Source: Pseudomonas chlororaphis (GTDB taxonomy: Bacteria > Pseudomonadota > Gammaproteobacteria > Pseudomonadales > Pseudomonadaceae). From it: a DNA stretch of 64,000 nucleotides. Each line of letters opens with the position of its first letter. Positions within the stretch are counted from its first letter, which is position 1. Below, piece by piece: positions 7,771-16,636 of this stretch. Below the pieces are notes generated by a model. The model saw only the letters and a list, made by a program, of their open reading frames with translations, was not told the DNA's origin and searched no databases. Both the position numbers and the translations under genes were made by a program. The DNA lies in assembly GCA_001023535.1 (NCBI GenBank), contig CP011020.1, positions 1,581,001-1,645,000 on the forward strand, written 5' to 3'.

Positions 7771-9165
7771 ATGACTACTGCTGAACTGATCGCTGAGTTG
7801 AAGACCCTGGTCGAGCCGGGCAAGGTCCTGACCGATGCCGACTCCCTGGACGCTTACGGCAAGGACTGGACCCGTCATTTCGCCCCCGCGCCAAGCGCCA
7901 TCGTCTTTCCCAAGAGCATTGAGCAGGTGCAGGCCATCGTGCGTTGGGCCAATACCCGCAAGGTCGCGCTGGTGCCGTCGGGCGGGCGCACCGGGCTTTC
8001 CGCCGCCGCCGTGGCCGCCCATGGCGAGGTGGTGGTGTCGTTCGACTACATGAACCAGATCCTCGACGTGAACCTCACCGACCGCACCGCCGTGTGCCAG
8101 CCGGGCGTGATCACCGAACAATTGCAGAACAAGGCCGAGGAACACGGGCTGTACTACCCGGTGGACTTCGCATCGGCCGGTTCCAGCCAGATTGGTGGCA
8201 ACATCGGCACTAATGCCGGCGGGATCAAGGTCATTCGCTACGGAATGACCCGCAACTGGGTGGCGGGCATGAAGGTCGTCACCGGCAAGGGCGACCTGCT
8301 GGAGCTGAACAAGGACCTGATCAAGAACGCCACCGGCTACGATTTGCGCCAGTTGTTCATCGGCGCCGAAGGCACGCTCGGCTTCGTGGTCGAGGCCACG
8401 ATGCGCCTGGACCGTGCGCCGAAAAACCTTACGGCGATGGTGCTCGGCACGCCGGACTTCGCCTCGATCATGCCCGTGCTGCATGCGTTCCAGGGCAAGC
8501 TCGACCTGACCGCGTTCGAATTTTTCTCCGACAAGGCCCTGGCCAAGATCCTCGGGCGCGGTGACGTGCCGGCGCCGTTCGAGACCGATTGCCCGTTCTA
8601 TGCCCTGCTGGAATTCGAAGCCACCACCGAAGACGTGGCCAACCAGGCGCTGGAAACCTTCGAGCACTGCGTGGAACAGGGCTGGGTGCTGGACGGCGTG
8701 ATGAGCCAGAATCAAACCCAGTTGCAGAACCTGTGGAAACTGCGCGAGTACATTTCCGAAACCATCTCCCACTGGACGCCGTACAAGAACGACATTTCGG
8801 TGACGGTCTCCAAAGTCCCGGACTTCCTCAGGGAAATAGACGCGATCGTCGGCAAACACTATCCCGACTTCGAAGTCGTCTGGTACGGCCACATCGGCGA
8901 TGGCAACCTGCACCTGAACATTCTCAAGCCGCAAAACCTGAGCAAGGACGAGTTCTTCGCCAAGTGCGCCACGGTGAACAAATGGGTGTTCGAGATCGTC
9001 GAGAAGTACAACGGCTCGATATCGGCCGAACATGGCGTGGGCATGACCAAGCGCGACTACCTGGCCTATAGTCGTTCGCCAGTGGAAATCGAATACATGA
9101 AGGCCGTGAAGGCGGTCTTCGACCCGAACGGCATCATGAACCCGGGCAAGATCTTCGCGGTTTGA
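7771..9165 (+). CDS. FAD-binding D-2-hydroxyglutarate dehydrogenase-like oxidoreductase
   Basis: The 464-residue protein belongs to the FAD-linked GlcD/D2HGDH family. The FAD-binding domain shows VPSGGRTGLSAAAVA and GSSQIGGNIGTNAGG. The C-terminal cap shows GHIGDGNLHLN and the AEHGVGMTKRDYL metal/substrate motif. The start at 7771 gives the usual family length; GTG 7741 and ATG 7747 in the same frame are alternatives, and ATG 7747 does have an AGGGTG in front. It would return D-2-hydroxyglutarate made by SerA to 2-oxoglutarate and so help drive serine synthesis. That coupling has been described for Pseudomonas and is assigned here by context. Confidence 0.85.
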   Translation: MTTAELIAELKTLVEPGKVLTDADSLDAYGKDWTRHFAPAPSAIVFPKSIEQVQAIVRWANTRKVALVPSGGRTGLSAAAVAAHGEVVVSFDYMNQILDVNLTDRTAVCQPGVITEQLQNKAEEHGLYYPVDFASAGSSQIGGNIGTNAGGIKVIRYGMTRNWVAGMKVVTGKGDLLELNKDLIKNATGYDLRQLFIGAEGTLGFVVEATMRLDRAPKNLTAMVLGTPDFASIMPVLHAFQGKLDLTAFEFFSDKALAKILGRGDVPAPFETDCPFYALLEFEATTEDVANQALETFEHCVEQGWVLDGVMSQNQTQLQNLWKLREYISETISHWTPYKNDISVTVSKVPDFLREIDAIVGKHYPDFEVVWYGHIGDGNLHLNILKPQNLSKDEFFAKCATVNKWVFEIVEKYNGSISAEHGVGMTKRDYLAYSRSPVEIEYMKAVKAVFDPNGIMNPGKIFAV

Positions 9166-9203
9166 ACCCTTTAATCACCCCAATCCCAGAACAGGAGTCG
9201 GTA

Positions 9204-9869
9204 ATGAGCTATCAGCACCAGTATGTCGACGGTACACGCATCCACTTCCCGGTGGGCAAAGTGGTGTGCATTGGCCGCAACTACGCCGAACATGCCAAGG
9301 AACTGGACAACCCGGTGCCCACCGAACCGCTGTTGTTCATCAAGCCGGGCAGTTGCGTGGTGCCGCTGGAGGGCGGGTTCAGCATTCCGGTCGAGCGCGG
9401 CTCGGTGCACTACGAGGCGGAGATCGCCGTGCTGATCGGCAAGCCGCTGTCGACCCGGCCCAGCGCCGAGGAAATCCTGGACGCCATCTCCGGCTTCGCC
9501 CCGGCCCTGGACCTGACCCTTCGGGACAAGCAGGCCGAGCTCAAGGCCAAGGGCCTGCCATGGGAAGTGGCCAAGTCGTTCGACGGCGCGGCCGTCATCG
9601 CCCCGTTCGTGCCAGGCAGCACGTTTACCGACCTGGCCGACATCCCGGTGCGCCTGACCATCAACGGTGAGGTGCGCCAGGACGGCAACAGCCGCCTGAT
9701 GCTCAACCCCATCGTGCCGATGATCCAGTACATGGCCGGCTGCTTCTCGCTGCAGGCCGGCGACGTCATCCTCACTGGCACCCCGGCCGGCGTCGGGCCG
9801 CTGAATGCCGGCGATGAACTGGTCCTGGAATTGCCGGGCGCGAGCCGCTTCGAAAGCAGCGTTCGCTAA
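9204..9869 (+). CDS. Fumarylacetoacetate hydrolase (FAH) family protein
   Basis: The 221-residue protein has the FAH fold signatures VVCIGRNYAEHAKEL, the metal-binding HYEAEIAVLIGK and the DVILTGTPAGVGPL segment near the end. AGGAG at 9193 fixes the ATG at 9204. Small FAH proteins of this type include acylpyruvate hydrolases and oxaloacetate decarboxylase/tautomerase; sequence alone does not decide. It lies 38 bases after the D2HGDH-like gene and is probably co-transcribed. Confidence 0.85.
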   Translation: MSYQHQYVDGTRIHFPVGKVVCIGRNYAEHAKELDNPVPTEPLLFIKPGSCVVPLEGGFSIPVERGSVHYEAEIAVLIGKPLSTRPSAEEILDAISGFAPALDLTLRDKQAELKAKGLPWEVAKSFDGAAVIAPFVPGSTFTDLADIPVRLTINGEVRQDGNSRLMLNPIVPMIQYMAGCFSLQAGDVILTGTPAGVGPLNAGDELVLELPGASRFESSVR

Positions 9870-9880
9870 AAGCTGCCATC

Positions 9881-9920
9881 ATCCTCTGTAGGAGCGAGCA
9901 AGCTCGCTCCTACAGAGGAT
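9881..9920. repeat. Perfect 18-bp-arm REP hairpin
   Basis: Arms ATCCTCTGTAGGAGCGAG and CTCGCTCCTACAGAGGAT pair perfectly around CAAG. It begins 11 bases after the FAH-family stop. It is a 'GTAGGAGCGAGC' variant of the repeat family seen elsewhere here and may also stabilise the upstream mRNA end. Confidence 0.85.
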
Positions 9921-10040
9921 TTGGGAGCAGTCCATCCCGTGATTTATCGTTTTTTTCACATGCCATCCGGATAATTCCGGCGAATGCGGCATCTGAGCCA
10001 GCCATTCCCTTAGCCGAATTTCCTGGAACGCATTCTCCCC

Positions 10041-10973
10041 ATGGCCAAACCCCACGCGCTGTCCCCTGCCAAGTCCGCCCGCCGCTCTCGCTTTGCCCTG
10101 CCCTGGTATGCCTGGTCACTGCTGGCCGTGGCCGCCGCTTATGGCCTGGCGTTCGCGATGCACTGGGACGACCGCGGTCTGCTCTGGCTATCGGAACGCT
10201 TCCAAAGCCCGGCCCAGCGCCAGGAGAGTGTCTGGCTGCCGGACTACCATGCCGTGATCGACGCCAAGCCGCTGCCGGGCATGGAGAAGGACGAAGCCTC
10301 CGATGTGACCTACAACCCGCAGACCAAAACCTTGTTCGCCGTCATGGGCAAAAACCCGTTCCTGGTGGAGCTGACCCTGCAGGGCGAGGTGCTGCGCAAG
10401 ATGCCGCTGGTGGGCTGGAGCAATCCGGAGGGCGTGACCTACATGGAAAACGGCCTGCTGGCGATTACCGATGAACGCGATCACAGCCTGTCGATCATCC
10501 AGGTGGATGCCAACACCCGCGAGCTGAACAGCGCCGCCTTCCCTCGTTATGACCTTGGCGCATCGAAAAACCAGAACAAGGGTTTCGAAGGCATCGTCTG
10601 GGATCCGCGCAACCAACAGCTGGTGCTGGGTGAAGAACGCCCGCCGGCGCTGTACACCTGGAAAAGCGACGGCAGCCAGCTGCTCAAGGGCGACAAGCAG
10701 ATCCATGTCAGCAATGAGCTGGACCTGCGCAACCTCTCGGCGTTGGCCGTCGACCCTCGTACCGGTCACATGCTGGTGCTTTCGGCCGACTCCCACTTGC
10801 TGCTGGAGCTGGACGAAAAAGGCGAGCAGGTCAGCTTCATGACCCTGCTGGGCGGCTTCAACGGCCTGAAGGACACGATACCGCGTGCCGAGGGCGTTAC
10901 CGTCGACGAGGCCGGCAACCTGTACATGGTCAGCGAACCGAATCTGTTCTATCGTTTCGAAAAACAACGCTGA
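10041..10973 (+). CDS. SdiA-regulated family protein, copy 1
   Basis: This 310-residue protein has a basic N-terminus, one transmembrane segment (about residues 23-42, WYAWSLLAVAAAYGLAFAMH) and then an extracytoplasmic SdiA-regulated (YjiK-like) domain, predicted as a beta-propeller. Family hallmarks are the EKDEASDVTYNPQTKTLFAV opening, the KGFEGIVWDP motif and the NLYMVSEPNLFYRF ending. No clear Shine-Dalgarno precedes the ATG. The next gene is a paralogue of the same size. Function is unknown. Confidence 0.8.
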   Translation: MAKPHALSPAKSARRSRFALPWYAWSLLAVAAAYGLAFAMHWDDRGLLWLSERFQSPAQRQESVWLPDYHAVIDAKPLPGMEKDEASDVTYNPQTKTLFAVMGKNPFLVELTLQGEVLRKMPLVGWSNPEGVTYMENGLLAITDERDHSLSIIQVDANTRELNSAAFPRYDLGASKNQNKGFEGIVWDPRNQQLVLGEERPPALYTWKSDGSQLLKGDKQIHVSNELDLRNLSALAVDPRTGHMLVLSADSHLLLELDEKGEQVSFMTLLGGFNGLKDTIPRAEGVTVDEAGNLYMVSEPNLFYRFEKQR

Positions 10974-11085
10974 CCTTGTAGGATTATTCCTCCTTCGCTG
11001 TAGGGTGTGGCACACGGCCATTAAGCTTCAGTTCAGGTAGTCGTGATATTTCAGCCACCTGTTCTTATCCGAGCCCACCCCCAAC

Positions 11086-12003
11086 ATGCGTCGACTCGCC
11101 CGTCCCAAACCTCTGATCCTGATGTTGCTGGCCATCGCCCTGATCGCTTCGATCGCAATGGGACAGCGCCTGCGCCTGTTCGAGCGCGCCTGGTTCAACG
11201 TCAACAGCTTCTGGAATCCCGCCCACGAGCAGGCCATTGCGCTGGACCAGTACCGGGTCACGGTCGAAGCGCAGGTGATCGATGGCCTGGCCGACGATGT
11301 CTCGGCGCTGACCTTCGATCCGATACGCAAGAGCCTGTTCACCGTCACCAACCAGAATCCGGAGCTGGTCGAGCTGTCACTCGAAGGCAGGATCCTGCGG
11401 CGCATCGCCCTGGTGGGCTTCGGCGACCCGGAAGCGGTGGAATTCATCAGCGAAGACACTTACGTCATCACCGACGAGCGCCAGCAGCGACTGATCAAGA
11501 TCCATCTGGACCAGGACACCCGGTTCCTCGACGCCGCCGACGCCGAGCAGATGACGCTTGGCGTGCACATGAGCAGCAACAAGGGGTTCGAAGGGCTCGC
11601 CTACGACTCGGTAGGCAAACGGCTATTCGTGGCCAAGGAACGCGACCCGATGCTGATTTATGAAGTGCATGGGTTTCCCCATCAGAATCCAGAAAAGTCC
11701 TACGCGGTCCATGTCATCAACAACCCCAAGCGTGATGCCGGGCTGTTCGTGCGCGACCTTTCGAGCCTGCAATACGATGAACGCAGCGGCCATCTGCTGG
11801 CGCTGTCCGAGGAATCGCGGTTGATCATCGAACTGGACATCAATGGCCGGCCGCTGAGCACGCTGTCCTTGAGCAAGGGCAGCCAGGGCTTGCAGCAGAC
11901 CGTACCCCAGGCCGAAGGCCTCGCCATGGACGACGACGGCACCCTTTACCTGGTGAGTGAGCCGAATCTGTTCTACGTGTTCAAGAAGCCGCAGCCCGAT
12001 TGA
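11086..12003 (+). CDS. SdiA-regulated family protein, copy 2
   Basis: The 305-residue paralogue of the preceding gene has the same plan: a basic start, one membrane anchor (about residues 8-24, LILMLLAIALIASIAMG) and a YjiK-like propeller. It matches in ADDVSALTFDPIRKSLFTV, NKGFEGLAYD and TLYLVSEPNLFYVF. The two genes are separated by 112 bases and have clearly diverged, so the duplication is old. The function of the family is not established. Confidence 0.8.
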   Translation: MRRLARPKPLILMLLAIALIASIAMGQRLRLFERAWFNVNSFWNPAHEQAIALDQYRVTVEAQVIDGLADDVSALTFDPIRKSLFTVTNQNPELVELSLEGRILRRIALVGFGDPEAVEFISEDTYVITDERQQRLIKIHLDQDTRFLDAADAEQMTLGVHMSSNKGFEGLAYDSVGKRLFVAKERDPMLIYEVHGFPHQNPEKSYAVHVINNPKRDAGLFVRDLSSLQYDERSGHLLALSEESRLIIELDINGRPLSTLSLSKGSQGLQQTVPQAEGLAMDDDGTLYLVSEPNLFYVFKKPQPD

Positions 12004-12017
12004 TAAGAATCAAAAAT

Positions 12018-12155
12018 CCTGTGGCGAGGGGATTTATCCCCGCTGGGCTGCGTAGCAGCCCCCAAAAGCAACGAACTCAATCTATCTGGCACACCGATCA
12101 ACTCAGGTTTTAGGGCTGCTTCGCAGCCCAACGGGGATAAATCCCCTCGCCGCAA
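12018..12155. repeat. BOX/REP-like element, 'GGGGATTTATCCCC' subfamily
   Basis: Outer arms begin CTGTGGCGAGGGGATTTATC and end with the inverted copy; inner arms GGGCTGCGTAGCAGCCC and GGGCTGCTTCGCAGCCC are each small palindromes. It lies between convergent genes and may act as a transcription end. Confidence 0.85.
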
Positions 12156-12177
12156 GAGTGCCAGTCACCACATCGGA

Positions 12178-12849
12178 TCAAGCCTTGAGGGTCTTCACCC
12201 CTTCAGCCGTCCCGAGCAACAGCACGTCCGCCGGACGCGCCGCGAACAGGCCATTGGTGACCACGCCGACGATGGCGTTGATCTGGCGTTCCAGCTCTAC
12301 CGGGTGGGTGATCTGCAGGTTGTGCACGTCCAGGATGATGTTGCCGTTGTCGGTCAGCACGCCTTCGCGGTACACCGGGTCGCCGCCCAGCTTGACCAAC
12401 TGGCGGGCGACGTGGCTGCGAGCCATCGGGATGACTTCCACCGGCAGCGGGAAAGCGCCGAGCACCGGCACCAGTTTGCTGGCATCGGCGATGCAGATGA
12501 ATGTCTTGGCCACGGCGGCGACGATTTTCTCGCGCGTCAGGGCCGCGCCGCCGCCCTTGATCAGGTTCAGGTGCGCATCACTTTCGTCGGCGCCGTCGAT
12601 GTAGAACTCCAGGTCGCTCACGGTGTTGAGCTCGTAGACCGGAATCCCATGCCCCTTGAGCCGCGCAGCGGTGGCTTCGGAACTGGCAACCGCGCCGTCG
12701 AAGGCGCCCTTGTGTTTTGCCAACGCGTCGATGAAGCAATTGGCCGTGGAGCCGGTGCCGACCCCGACGATGCTCTTGTCATCCAGTTTCGCAAGGATGA
12801 GGTCGACGGCGGCCTGGGCCACGGCCTGTTTGAGTTGATCCTGGGTCAT
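12178..12849 (-). CDS. rpiA: Ribose-5-phosphate isomerase A
   Basis: The 223-residue RpiA interconverts ribose-5-phosphate and ribulose-5-phosphate in the pentose phosphate pathway. It shows [16 protein letters not shown] (phosphate loop), the catalytic DGADE motif (residues around YIDGADESD), the [12 protein letters not shown] segment and [15 protein letters not shown]. Length equals that of E. coli RpiA. It is divergent from ilvA, with a repeat element filling most of the gap, as in other Pseudomonas. Confidence 0.96.
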   Translation of the reverse strand: MTQDQLKQAVAQAAVDLILAKLDDKSIVGVGTGSTANCFIDALAKHKGAFDGAVASSEATAARLKGHGIPVYELNTVSDLEFYIDGADESDAHLNLIKGGGAALTREKIVAAVAKTFICIADASKLVPVLGAFPLPVEVIPMARSHVARQLVKLGGDPVYREGVLTDNGNIILDVHNLQITHPVELERQINAIVGVVTNGLFAARPADVLLLGTAEGVKTLKA

Positions 12850-12905
12850 GCGGGCTCCGAAGGTGCCGAGAGTGAACGAAAGGCCGGCATTATAGGCGTA
12901 GAAAC

Positions 12906-13020
12906 CGTGGCGAGGGAGCTTGCTCCCGCTCGATGGCGCAGCCGTCGCAGAATCTTGGGCCTGCTTCGCAGTCCAGCGGGAGCAAGCTCCCTCGCCACAG
13001 CAAGCGCCCTCGCCACAGGG
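12906..13020. repeat. BOX/REP-like element, 'GAGGGAGCTTGCTCCC' subfamily
   Basis: Arms GTGGCGAGGGAGCTTGCTCC and GGAGCAAGCTCCCTCGCCAC face each other, with a third partial CCCTCGCCACAGGG copy at the right end. It lies in the rpiA-ilvA divergent promoter region. Confidence 0.85.
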
Positions 13021-13118
13021 GGCCTTGTACCTTGAAACCCTTTAATTCGTATGGTCGCCCGGCCAAAAGCCGGGTTAGACTCCTTGGCCCTGCCCAACCC
13101 GCCCAGTGATGCTTTCCG

Positions 13119-14633
13119 ATGCTTGAACAGTACGTCAAAAAGATCCTCACCTCGCGCGTTTACGACGTTGCCGTAGAAACCCCACTGCAGACCGCTCGCC
13201 AGCTGTCCGAACGGCTGGGCAACGACATCTGGCTCAAGCGCGAAGACTTGCAGCCGGTGTTCTCGTTCAAGATTCGCGGGGCCTACAACAAGCTGACCCA
13301 ACTCAGCGACGAAGAACGCGCCCGCGGCGTGGTCACGGCGTCGGCAGGCAACCACGCCCAGGGCCTCGCCCTGGCGGCCAAGGTGCTGGGCGTGAAGGCC
13401 ACCATCGTGATGCCCAAGACCACCCCGGAAATCAAGGTCGAGGGCGTGCGCTCGCGTGGCGGCAAGGTGGTGCTGCACGGCGACTCGTTCCCTGAAGCCC
13501 TGGCCTACTCGCTGAAACTGGTCGACGAAAAGGGCTACGTCTACATCCACCCGTATGACGATCCCCATACCATTGCCGGGCAGGGCACGGTGGCGATGGA
13601 AATCCTGCGCCAGCACCCGGGGCGCCTGGATGCGATATTTGTCCCGGTGGGCGGTGGCGGGCTGATCGCCGGGATCGCCGCCTACGTGAAATACCTGCGC
13701 CCGGACATCAAGGTCATCGGCGTCGAGCCGGACGACTCCAATTGCCTGCAAGCGGCCCTGGCGGCGGGCGAGCGCGTGGTGCTGCCAACGGTGGGGCTGT
13801 TTGCCGACGGCGTCGCCGTGGCGCAGATCGGCCAGCACACCTTCGATATCTGCAAGCACTACGTGGATGAGGTGATCACCGTCAGCACCGACGAGATCTG
13901 CGCCGCGATCAAGGATATCTACGACGATACCCGCTCGATCACCGAACCTGCCGGCGCCTTGGGCGTGGCCGGGATCAAGAAGTACGTCGAAACGCGCGCC
14001 ACCAGCGGCCAGACCCTCGTAGCCATCGACTCCGGCGCCAACGTCAACTTCGACCGCTTGCGCCACGTGGCCGAGCGCGCCGAACTGGGCGAAGGTCGCG
14101 AAGCGATCATCGCGGTGACCATCCCCGAGAAACCGGGCAGCTTCAAGGCCTTCTGCGAAGCCATCGGCAAGCGCCAGATCACCGAATTCAACTACCGCTA
14201 CAACACCGGCAGCGAAGCCCACATCTTCGTTGGCGTGCAGACCCACCCGGAGAACGACCCGCGCACGGCGCTGATCGCCAGCCTGACCGCGCAAGGCTTC
14301 CCGGTGCTGGACCTGACCGACAACGAACTGGCCAAGTTGCACATCCGCCACATGGTGGGTGGCCACGCGGCCCATGTCATCGACGAAGTGGTGCTGCGCT
14401 TCGAGTTCCCGGAGCGCCCGGGCGCGCTGTTCAACTTCCTCAACAAGCTGGGCGGGCGCTGGAATATCTCGATGTTCCACTACCGCAACCACGGCGCGGC
14501 GGACGGCCGGGTGGTCGCGGGGCTACAGGTGCCACACGATGAACGCCATCTGGTGCCGGCGGCGCTGGAGGAAATCGGTTACCCGTACTGGGATGAAAGC
14601 GATAACCCGGCGTATCAACTGTTTCTGGGGTGA
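13119..14633 (+). CDS. ilvA: Threonine ammonia-lyase, biosynthetic
   Basis: The 504-residue PLP enzyme converts threonine to 2-oxobutyrate, the first step of isoleucine synthesis. The PLP lysine is K51 in SFKIRGAYNK, the glycine-rich phosphate loop is VGGGGLIAGIA, and the serine-rich motif is replaced by ITEPAGALG. Two C-terminal ACT-like regulatory domains (around EAIIAVTIPEKPGSF and EVVLRFEFPERPGALF) mark the isoleucine-inhibited biosynthetic form rather than the short catabolic one. Length agrees with that of E. coli IlvA. Confidence 0.95.
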   Translation: MLEQYVKKILTSRVYDVAVETPLQTARQLSERLGNDIWLKREDLQPVFSFKIRGAYNKLTQLSDEERARGVVTASAGNHAQGLALAAKVLGVKATIVMPKTTPEIKVEGVRSRGGKVVLHGDSFPEALAYSLKLVDEKGYVYIHPYDDPHTIAGQGTVAMEILRQHPGRLDAIFVPVGGGGLIAGIAAYVKYLRPDIKVIGVEPDDSNCLQAALAAGERVVLPTVGLFADGVAVAQIGQHTFDICKHYVDEVITVSTDEICAAIKDIYDDTRSITEPAGALGVAGIKKYVETRATSGQTLVAIDSGANVNFDRLRHVAERAELGEGREAIIAVTIPEKPGSFKAFCEAIGKRQITEFNYRYNTGSEAHIFVGVQTHPENDPRTALIASLTAQGFPVLDLTDNELAKLHIRHMVGGHAAHVIDEVVLRFEFPERPGALFNFLNKLGGRWNISMFHYRNHGAADGRVVAGLQVPHDERHLVPAALEEIGYPYWDESDNPAYQLFLG

Positions 14634-14664
14634 ATCCCGCGGTTTGGACTGGGGACTGGGTGGA

Positions 14665-14765
14665 CCTGTGGCGAGGGAGCTTGCTCCCGCTTGAGTGCGA
14701 AGCGCTCACTGCTTTTTTGGGGCCGCTTCGCGACCCAGCGGGAGCAAGCTCCCTCGCCACAGAGG
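14665..14765. repeat. BOX/REP-like element, 'GAGGGAGCTTGCTCCC' subfamily
   Basis: Same arms as 12906-13020, with a shorter spacer containing GGGGCCGCTTCGCGACCC. It sits between ilvA and the DUF2269 gene. Confidence 0.85.
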
Positions 14766-14805
14766 GGTCTAAGCTGTGCTGGACAAGTCATAAGGAAATC
14801 GAACC

Positions 14806-15231
14806 ATGGAAACCTTGACCATCCTGAAAGTCGCTCACGTCATTGCCACGGTACTGCTGCTGGCAGGCGTCCTGGGCCTGGCTATCTGGGTCTGGCGGAC
14901 ACGCCGTAACGGCGATGCCACGGCTGCGGCGCGCACGCTGCAACGCCCTCGACTGTTTGTCTGGCTGGTGATGGGCCTGTCCCTGGCGAGCCTGCCGTTT
15001 ACCGGCTGGTGGATGGTGCATCAGGTCGGCTGGCCACTGGGGCAGACCTGGCTGCTGGCTTCCAGCGTGCTCTACACCCTGGCGGCGCTGGCGGGGTTCT
15101 GGTTGGTGGTGCGGCTGAACAAAATGCGCAAGGCGCCGGGAGGTAGCGGGAAGTTTACCTTTGCCTTGGCGCTGTTCAGTGTTGTCTGCTTTATCGCCAT
15201 TGCGGGGTTGATGGGGGCCAAGCCGGTTTAA
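14806..15231 (+). CDS. DUF2269-family integral membrane protein
   Basis: The 141-residue protein has four predicted membrane helices (about 5-28, 49-68, 77-105 and 118-138) and the early LKVAHVIATVLLLAG motif of the DUF2269 family. No enzymatic motif is visible. It follows ilvA at the same relative place as in other Pseudomonas genomes as far as I recall. Function is unknown. Confidence 0.8.
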   Translation: METLTILKVAHVIATVLLLAGVLGLAIWVWRTRRNGDATAAARTLQRPRLFVWLVMGLSLASLPFTGWWMVHQVGWPLGQTWLLASSVLYTLAALAGFWLVVRLNKMRKAPGGSGKFTFALALFSVVCFIAIAGLMGAKPV

Positions 15232-15252
15232 TATCTGGGACCGGATTGGCTT

Positions 15253-15328
15253 CATCGCGAGCAAGCTCGCTCCCACAGGGGGTTGCGTCGATCACACAAC
15301 CTCTGTGGGAGCGAGCTTGCTCGCGATA
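15253..15328. repeat. REP-like pair, 'GTGGGAGCGAGCTTGCTCGC' subfamily
   Basis: Two inverted copies, ATCGCGAGCAAGCTCGCTCC and GGAGCGAGCTTGCTCGCGAT, surround a short spacer between convergent genes. Confidence 0.85.
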
Positions 15329-15334
15329 GCGGTT

Positions 15335-15991
15335 TCAGCCGCGCAGGCTGATTACCGGCCAGCCCCGCTTCTGCGCCTCGGCCCGCAAGTTCGGGTCCGG
15401 GTCCACGGCCACCGGGTGCGTCACCGCCTCCAGCAACGGCAAGTCATTCATCGAGTCGCTGTAGAAATAGCTGTCCTCAAGCGAATGCCCGGTTTCTTCC
15501 AGCCAGCGGTTCAGCCGGGTCACCTTGCCTTCGCGAAAGCACGGGATGTCGGTGCTGCGGCCGCTGTAGCGCCCGTCGACCATCTCGCATTCGGTGGCGA
15601 TCAGGGTCTCGACCCCCAGGCGCTCGGCAATCGGGGCGGTGACGAAACGGTTGGTGGCGGTGATGATCACCAGCTTGTCGCCGGCATCGCGGTGTTTTTT
15701 CAACAGGTCGAGGGCCTGGGGCAACACGATCGGCTCGATGCAATCGCGCATGTAGTCCAGATGCCACTGGGCCAGCACGTCCATCTCGGTACGGCCGAGG
15801 ATTTCCAGGCAAAAATTCAGGTACTCGGCGTTGTCCAGCTTGCCGGCCAGGTAATCCTGGTAGAACGCGTCGTTGCGCGCCTTGTAGGAGACGGCGTCGA
15901 GAAAGCCGCGCTCACACAGGTAATCGCCCCACGCGTGGTCGCTGTCGCCGCCCAGCAAGGTGTTGTCCAAGTCGAATAAAGCCAGCCGCAT
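15335..15991 (-). CDS. HAD-superfamily IB phosphatase (SerB-like; probable histidinol-phosphatase)
   Basis: The 218-residue HAD hydrolase shows motif [12 protein letters not shown], motif II threonine in IITATN, and motif [19 protein letters not shown] with the acidic pair that binds Mg. Two alpha-helical cap residues groups lie between motif I and II, as in SerB-like phosphatases. It is divergent from rppH, the same position as P. aeruginosa PA0335, which I recall being reported as a histidinol-phosphate phosphatase; that assignment here is by synteny and not proved by the sequence. Confidence 0.85.
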   Translation of the reverse strand: MRLALFDLDNTLLGGDSDHAWGDYLCERGFLDAVSYKARNDAFYQDYLAGKLDNAEYLNFCLEILGRTEMDVLAQWHLDYMRDCIEPIVLPQALDLLKKHRDAGDKLVIITATNRFVTAPIAERLGVETLIATECEMVDGRYSGRSTDIPCFREGKVTRLNRWLEETGHSLEDSYFYSDSMNDLPLLEAVTHPVAVDPDPNLRAEAQKRGWPVISLRG

Positions 15992-16134
15992 TGCAGTTAC
16001 TCGCTGAAAAATCTGAAGAAAGGCGTCCAGAATACGGACTTTTCACAAGAGTGCACATAAGGTAGGCCGGCGCGTTGCTGCTTTCACAACCTTTGTGGAA
16101 CAATGCGGCGACATGCGTTTGCGAGGTTGTTGCC

Positions 16135-16614
16135 GTGATCGACCCCGATGGTTTCCGCCCCAATGTGGGGATCATTCTGACGAATGATGCAGGGCAGGTG
16201 CTATGGGCTCGCCGTATCAATCAAGACGCCTGGCAGTTTCCCCAGGGCGGGATCAACCCCCAGGAGACGCCGGAAGAGGCCTTGTACCGCGAGTTGAACG
16301 AAGAAGTGGGGCTTGAGCGAGAAGATGTCGAAATACTCGCCTGCACCCGCGGCTGGTTGCGCTATCGTTTGCCGCAACGCCTGGTCCGCACGCACAGCCA
16401 ACCGCTGTGCATCGGCCAGAAACAGAAATGGTTTCTCCTGCGCCTGATCTCCAACGAGCAGCGGGTGCGGATGGATTTGACCGGTAAACCGGAGTTCGAT
16501 GGCTGGCGCTGGGTCAGCTATTGGTATCCGTTGGGCCAGGTGGTGACATTCAAGCGCGAGGTGTATCGACGCGCTCTCAAAGAGCTTGCCCCGCGCCTGC
16601 TGACGCGCGACTGA
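16135..16614 (+). CDS. rppH: RNA pyrophosphohydrolase
   Basis: This 159-residue Nudix hydrolase removes pyrophosphate from mRNA 5' ends and so starts RNase E decay. It starts at a GTG ([15 protein letters not shown] reads as the family N-terminus). The Nudix box is [20 protein letters not shown] continuing VGL. Length equals that of other Pseudomonas RppH. The next gene, ptsP, follows after 22 bases on the same strand, an arrangement conserved in gamma-proteobacteria. Confidence 0.95.
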   Translation: MIDPDGFRPNVGIILTNDAGQVLWARRINQDAWQFPQGGINPQETPEEALYRELNEEVGLEREDVEILACTRGWLRYRLPQRLVRTHSQPLCIGQKQKWFLLRLISNEQRVRMDLTGKPEFDGWRWVSYWYPLGQVVTFKREVYRRALKELAPRLLTRD

Positions 16615-16636
16615 CGACGGAGTTCGACCCCGAGCC

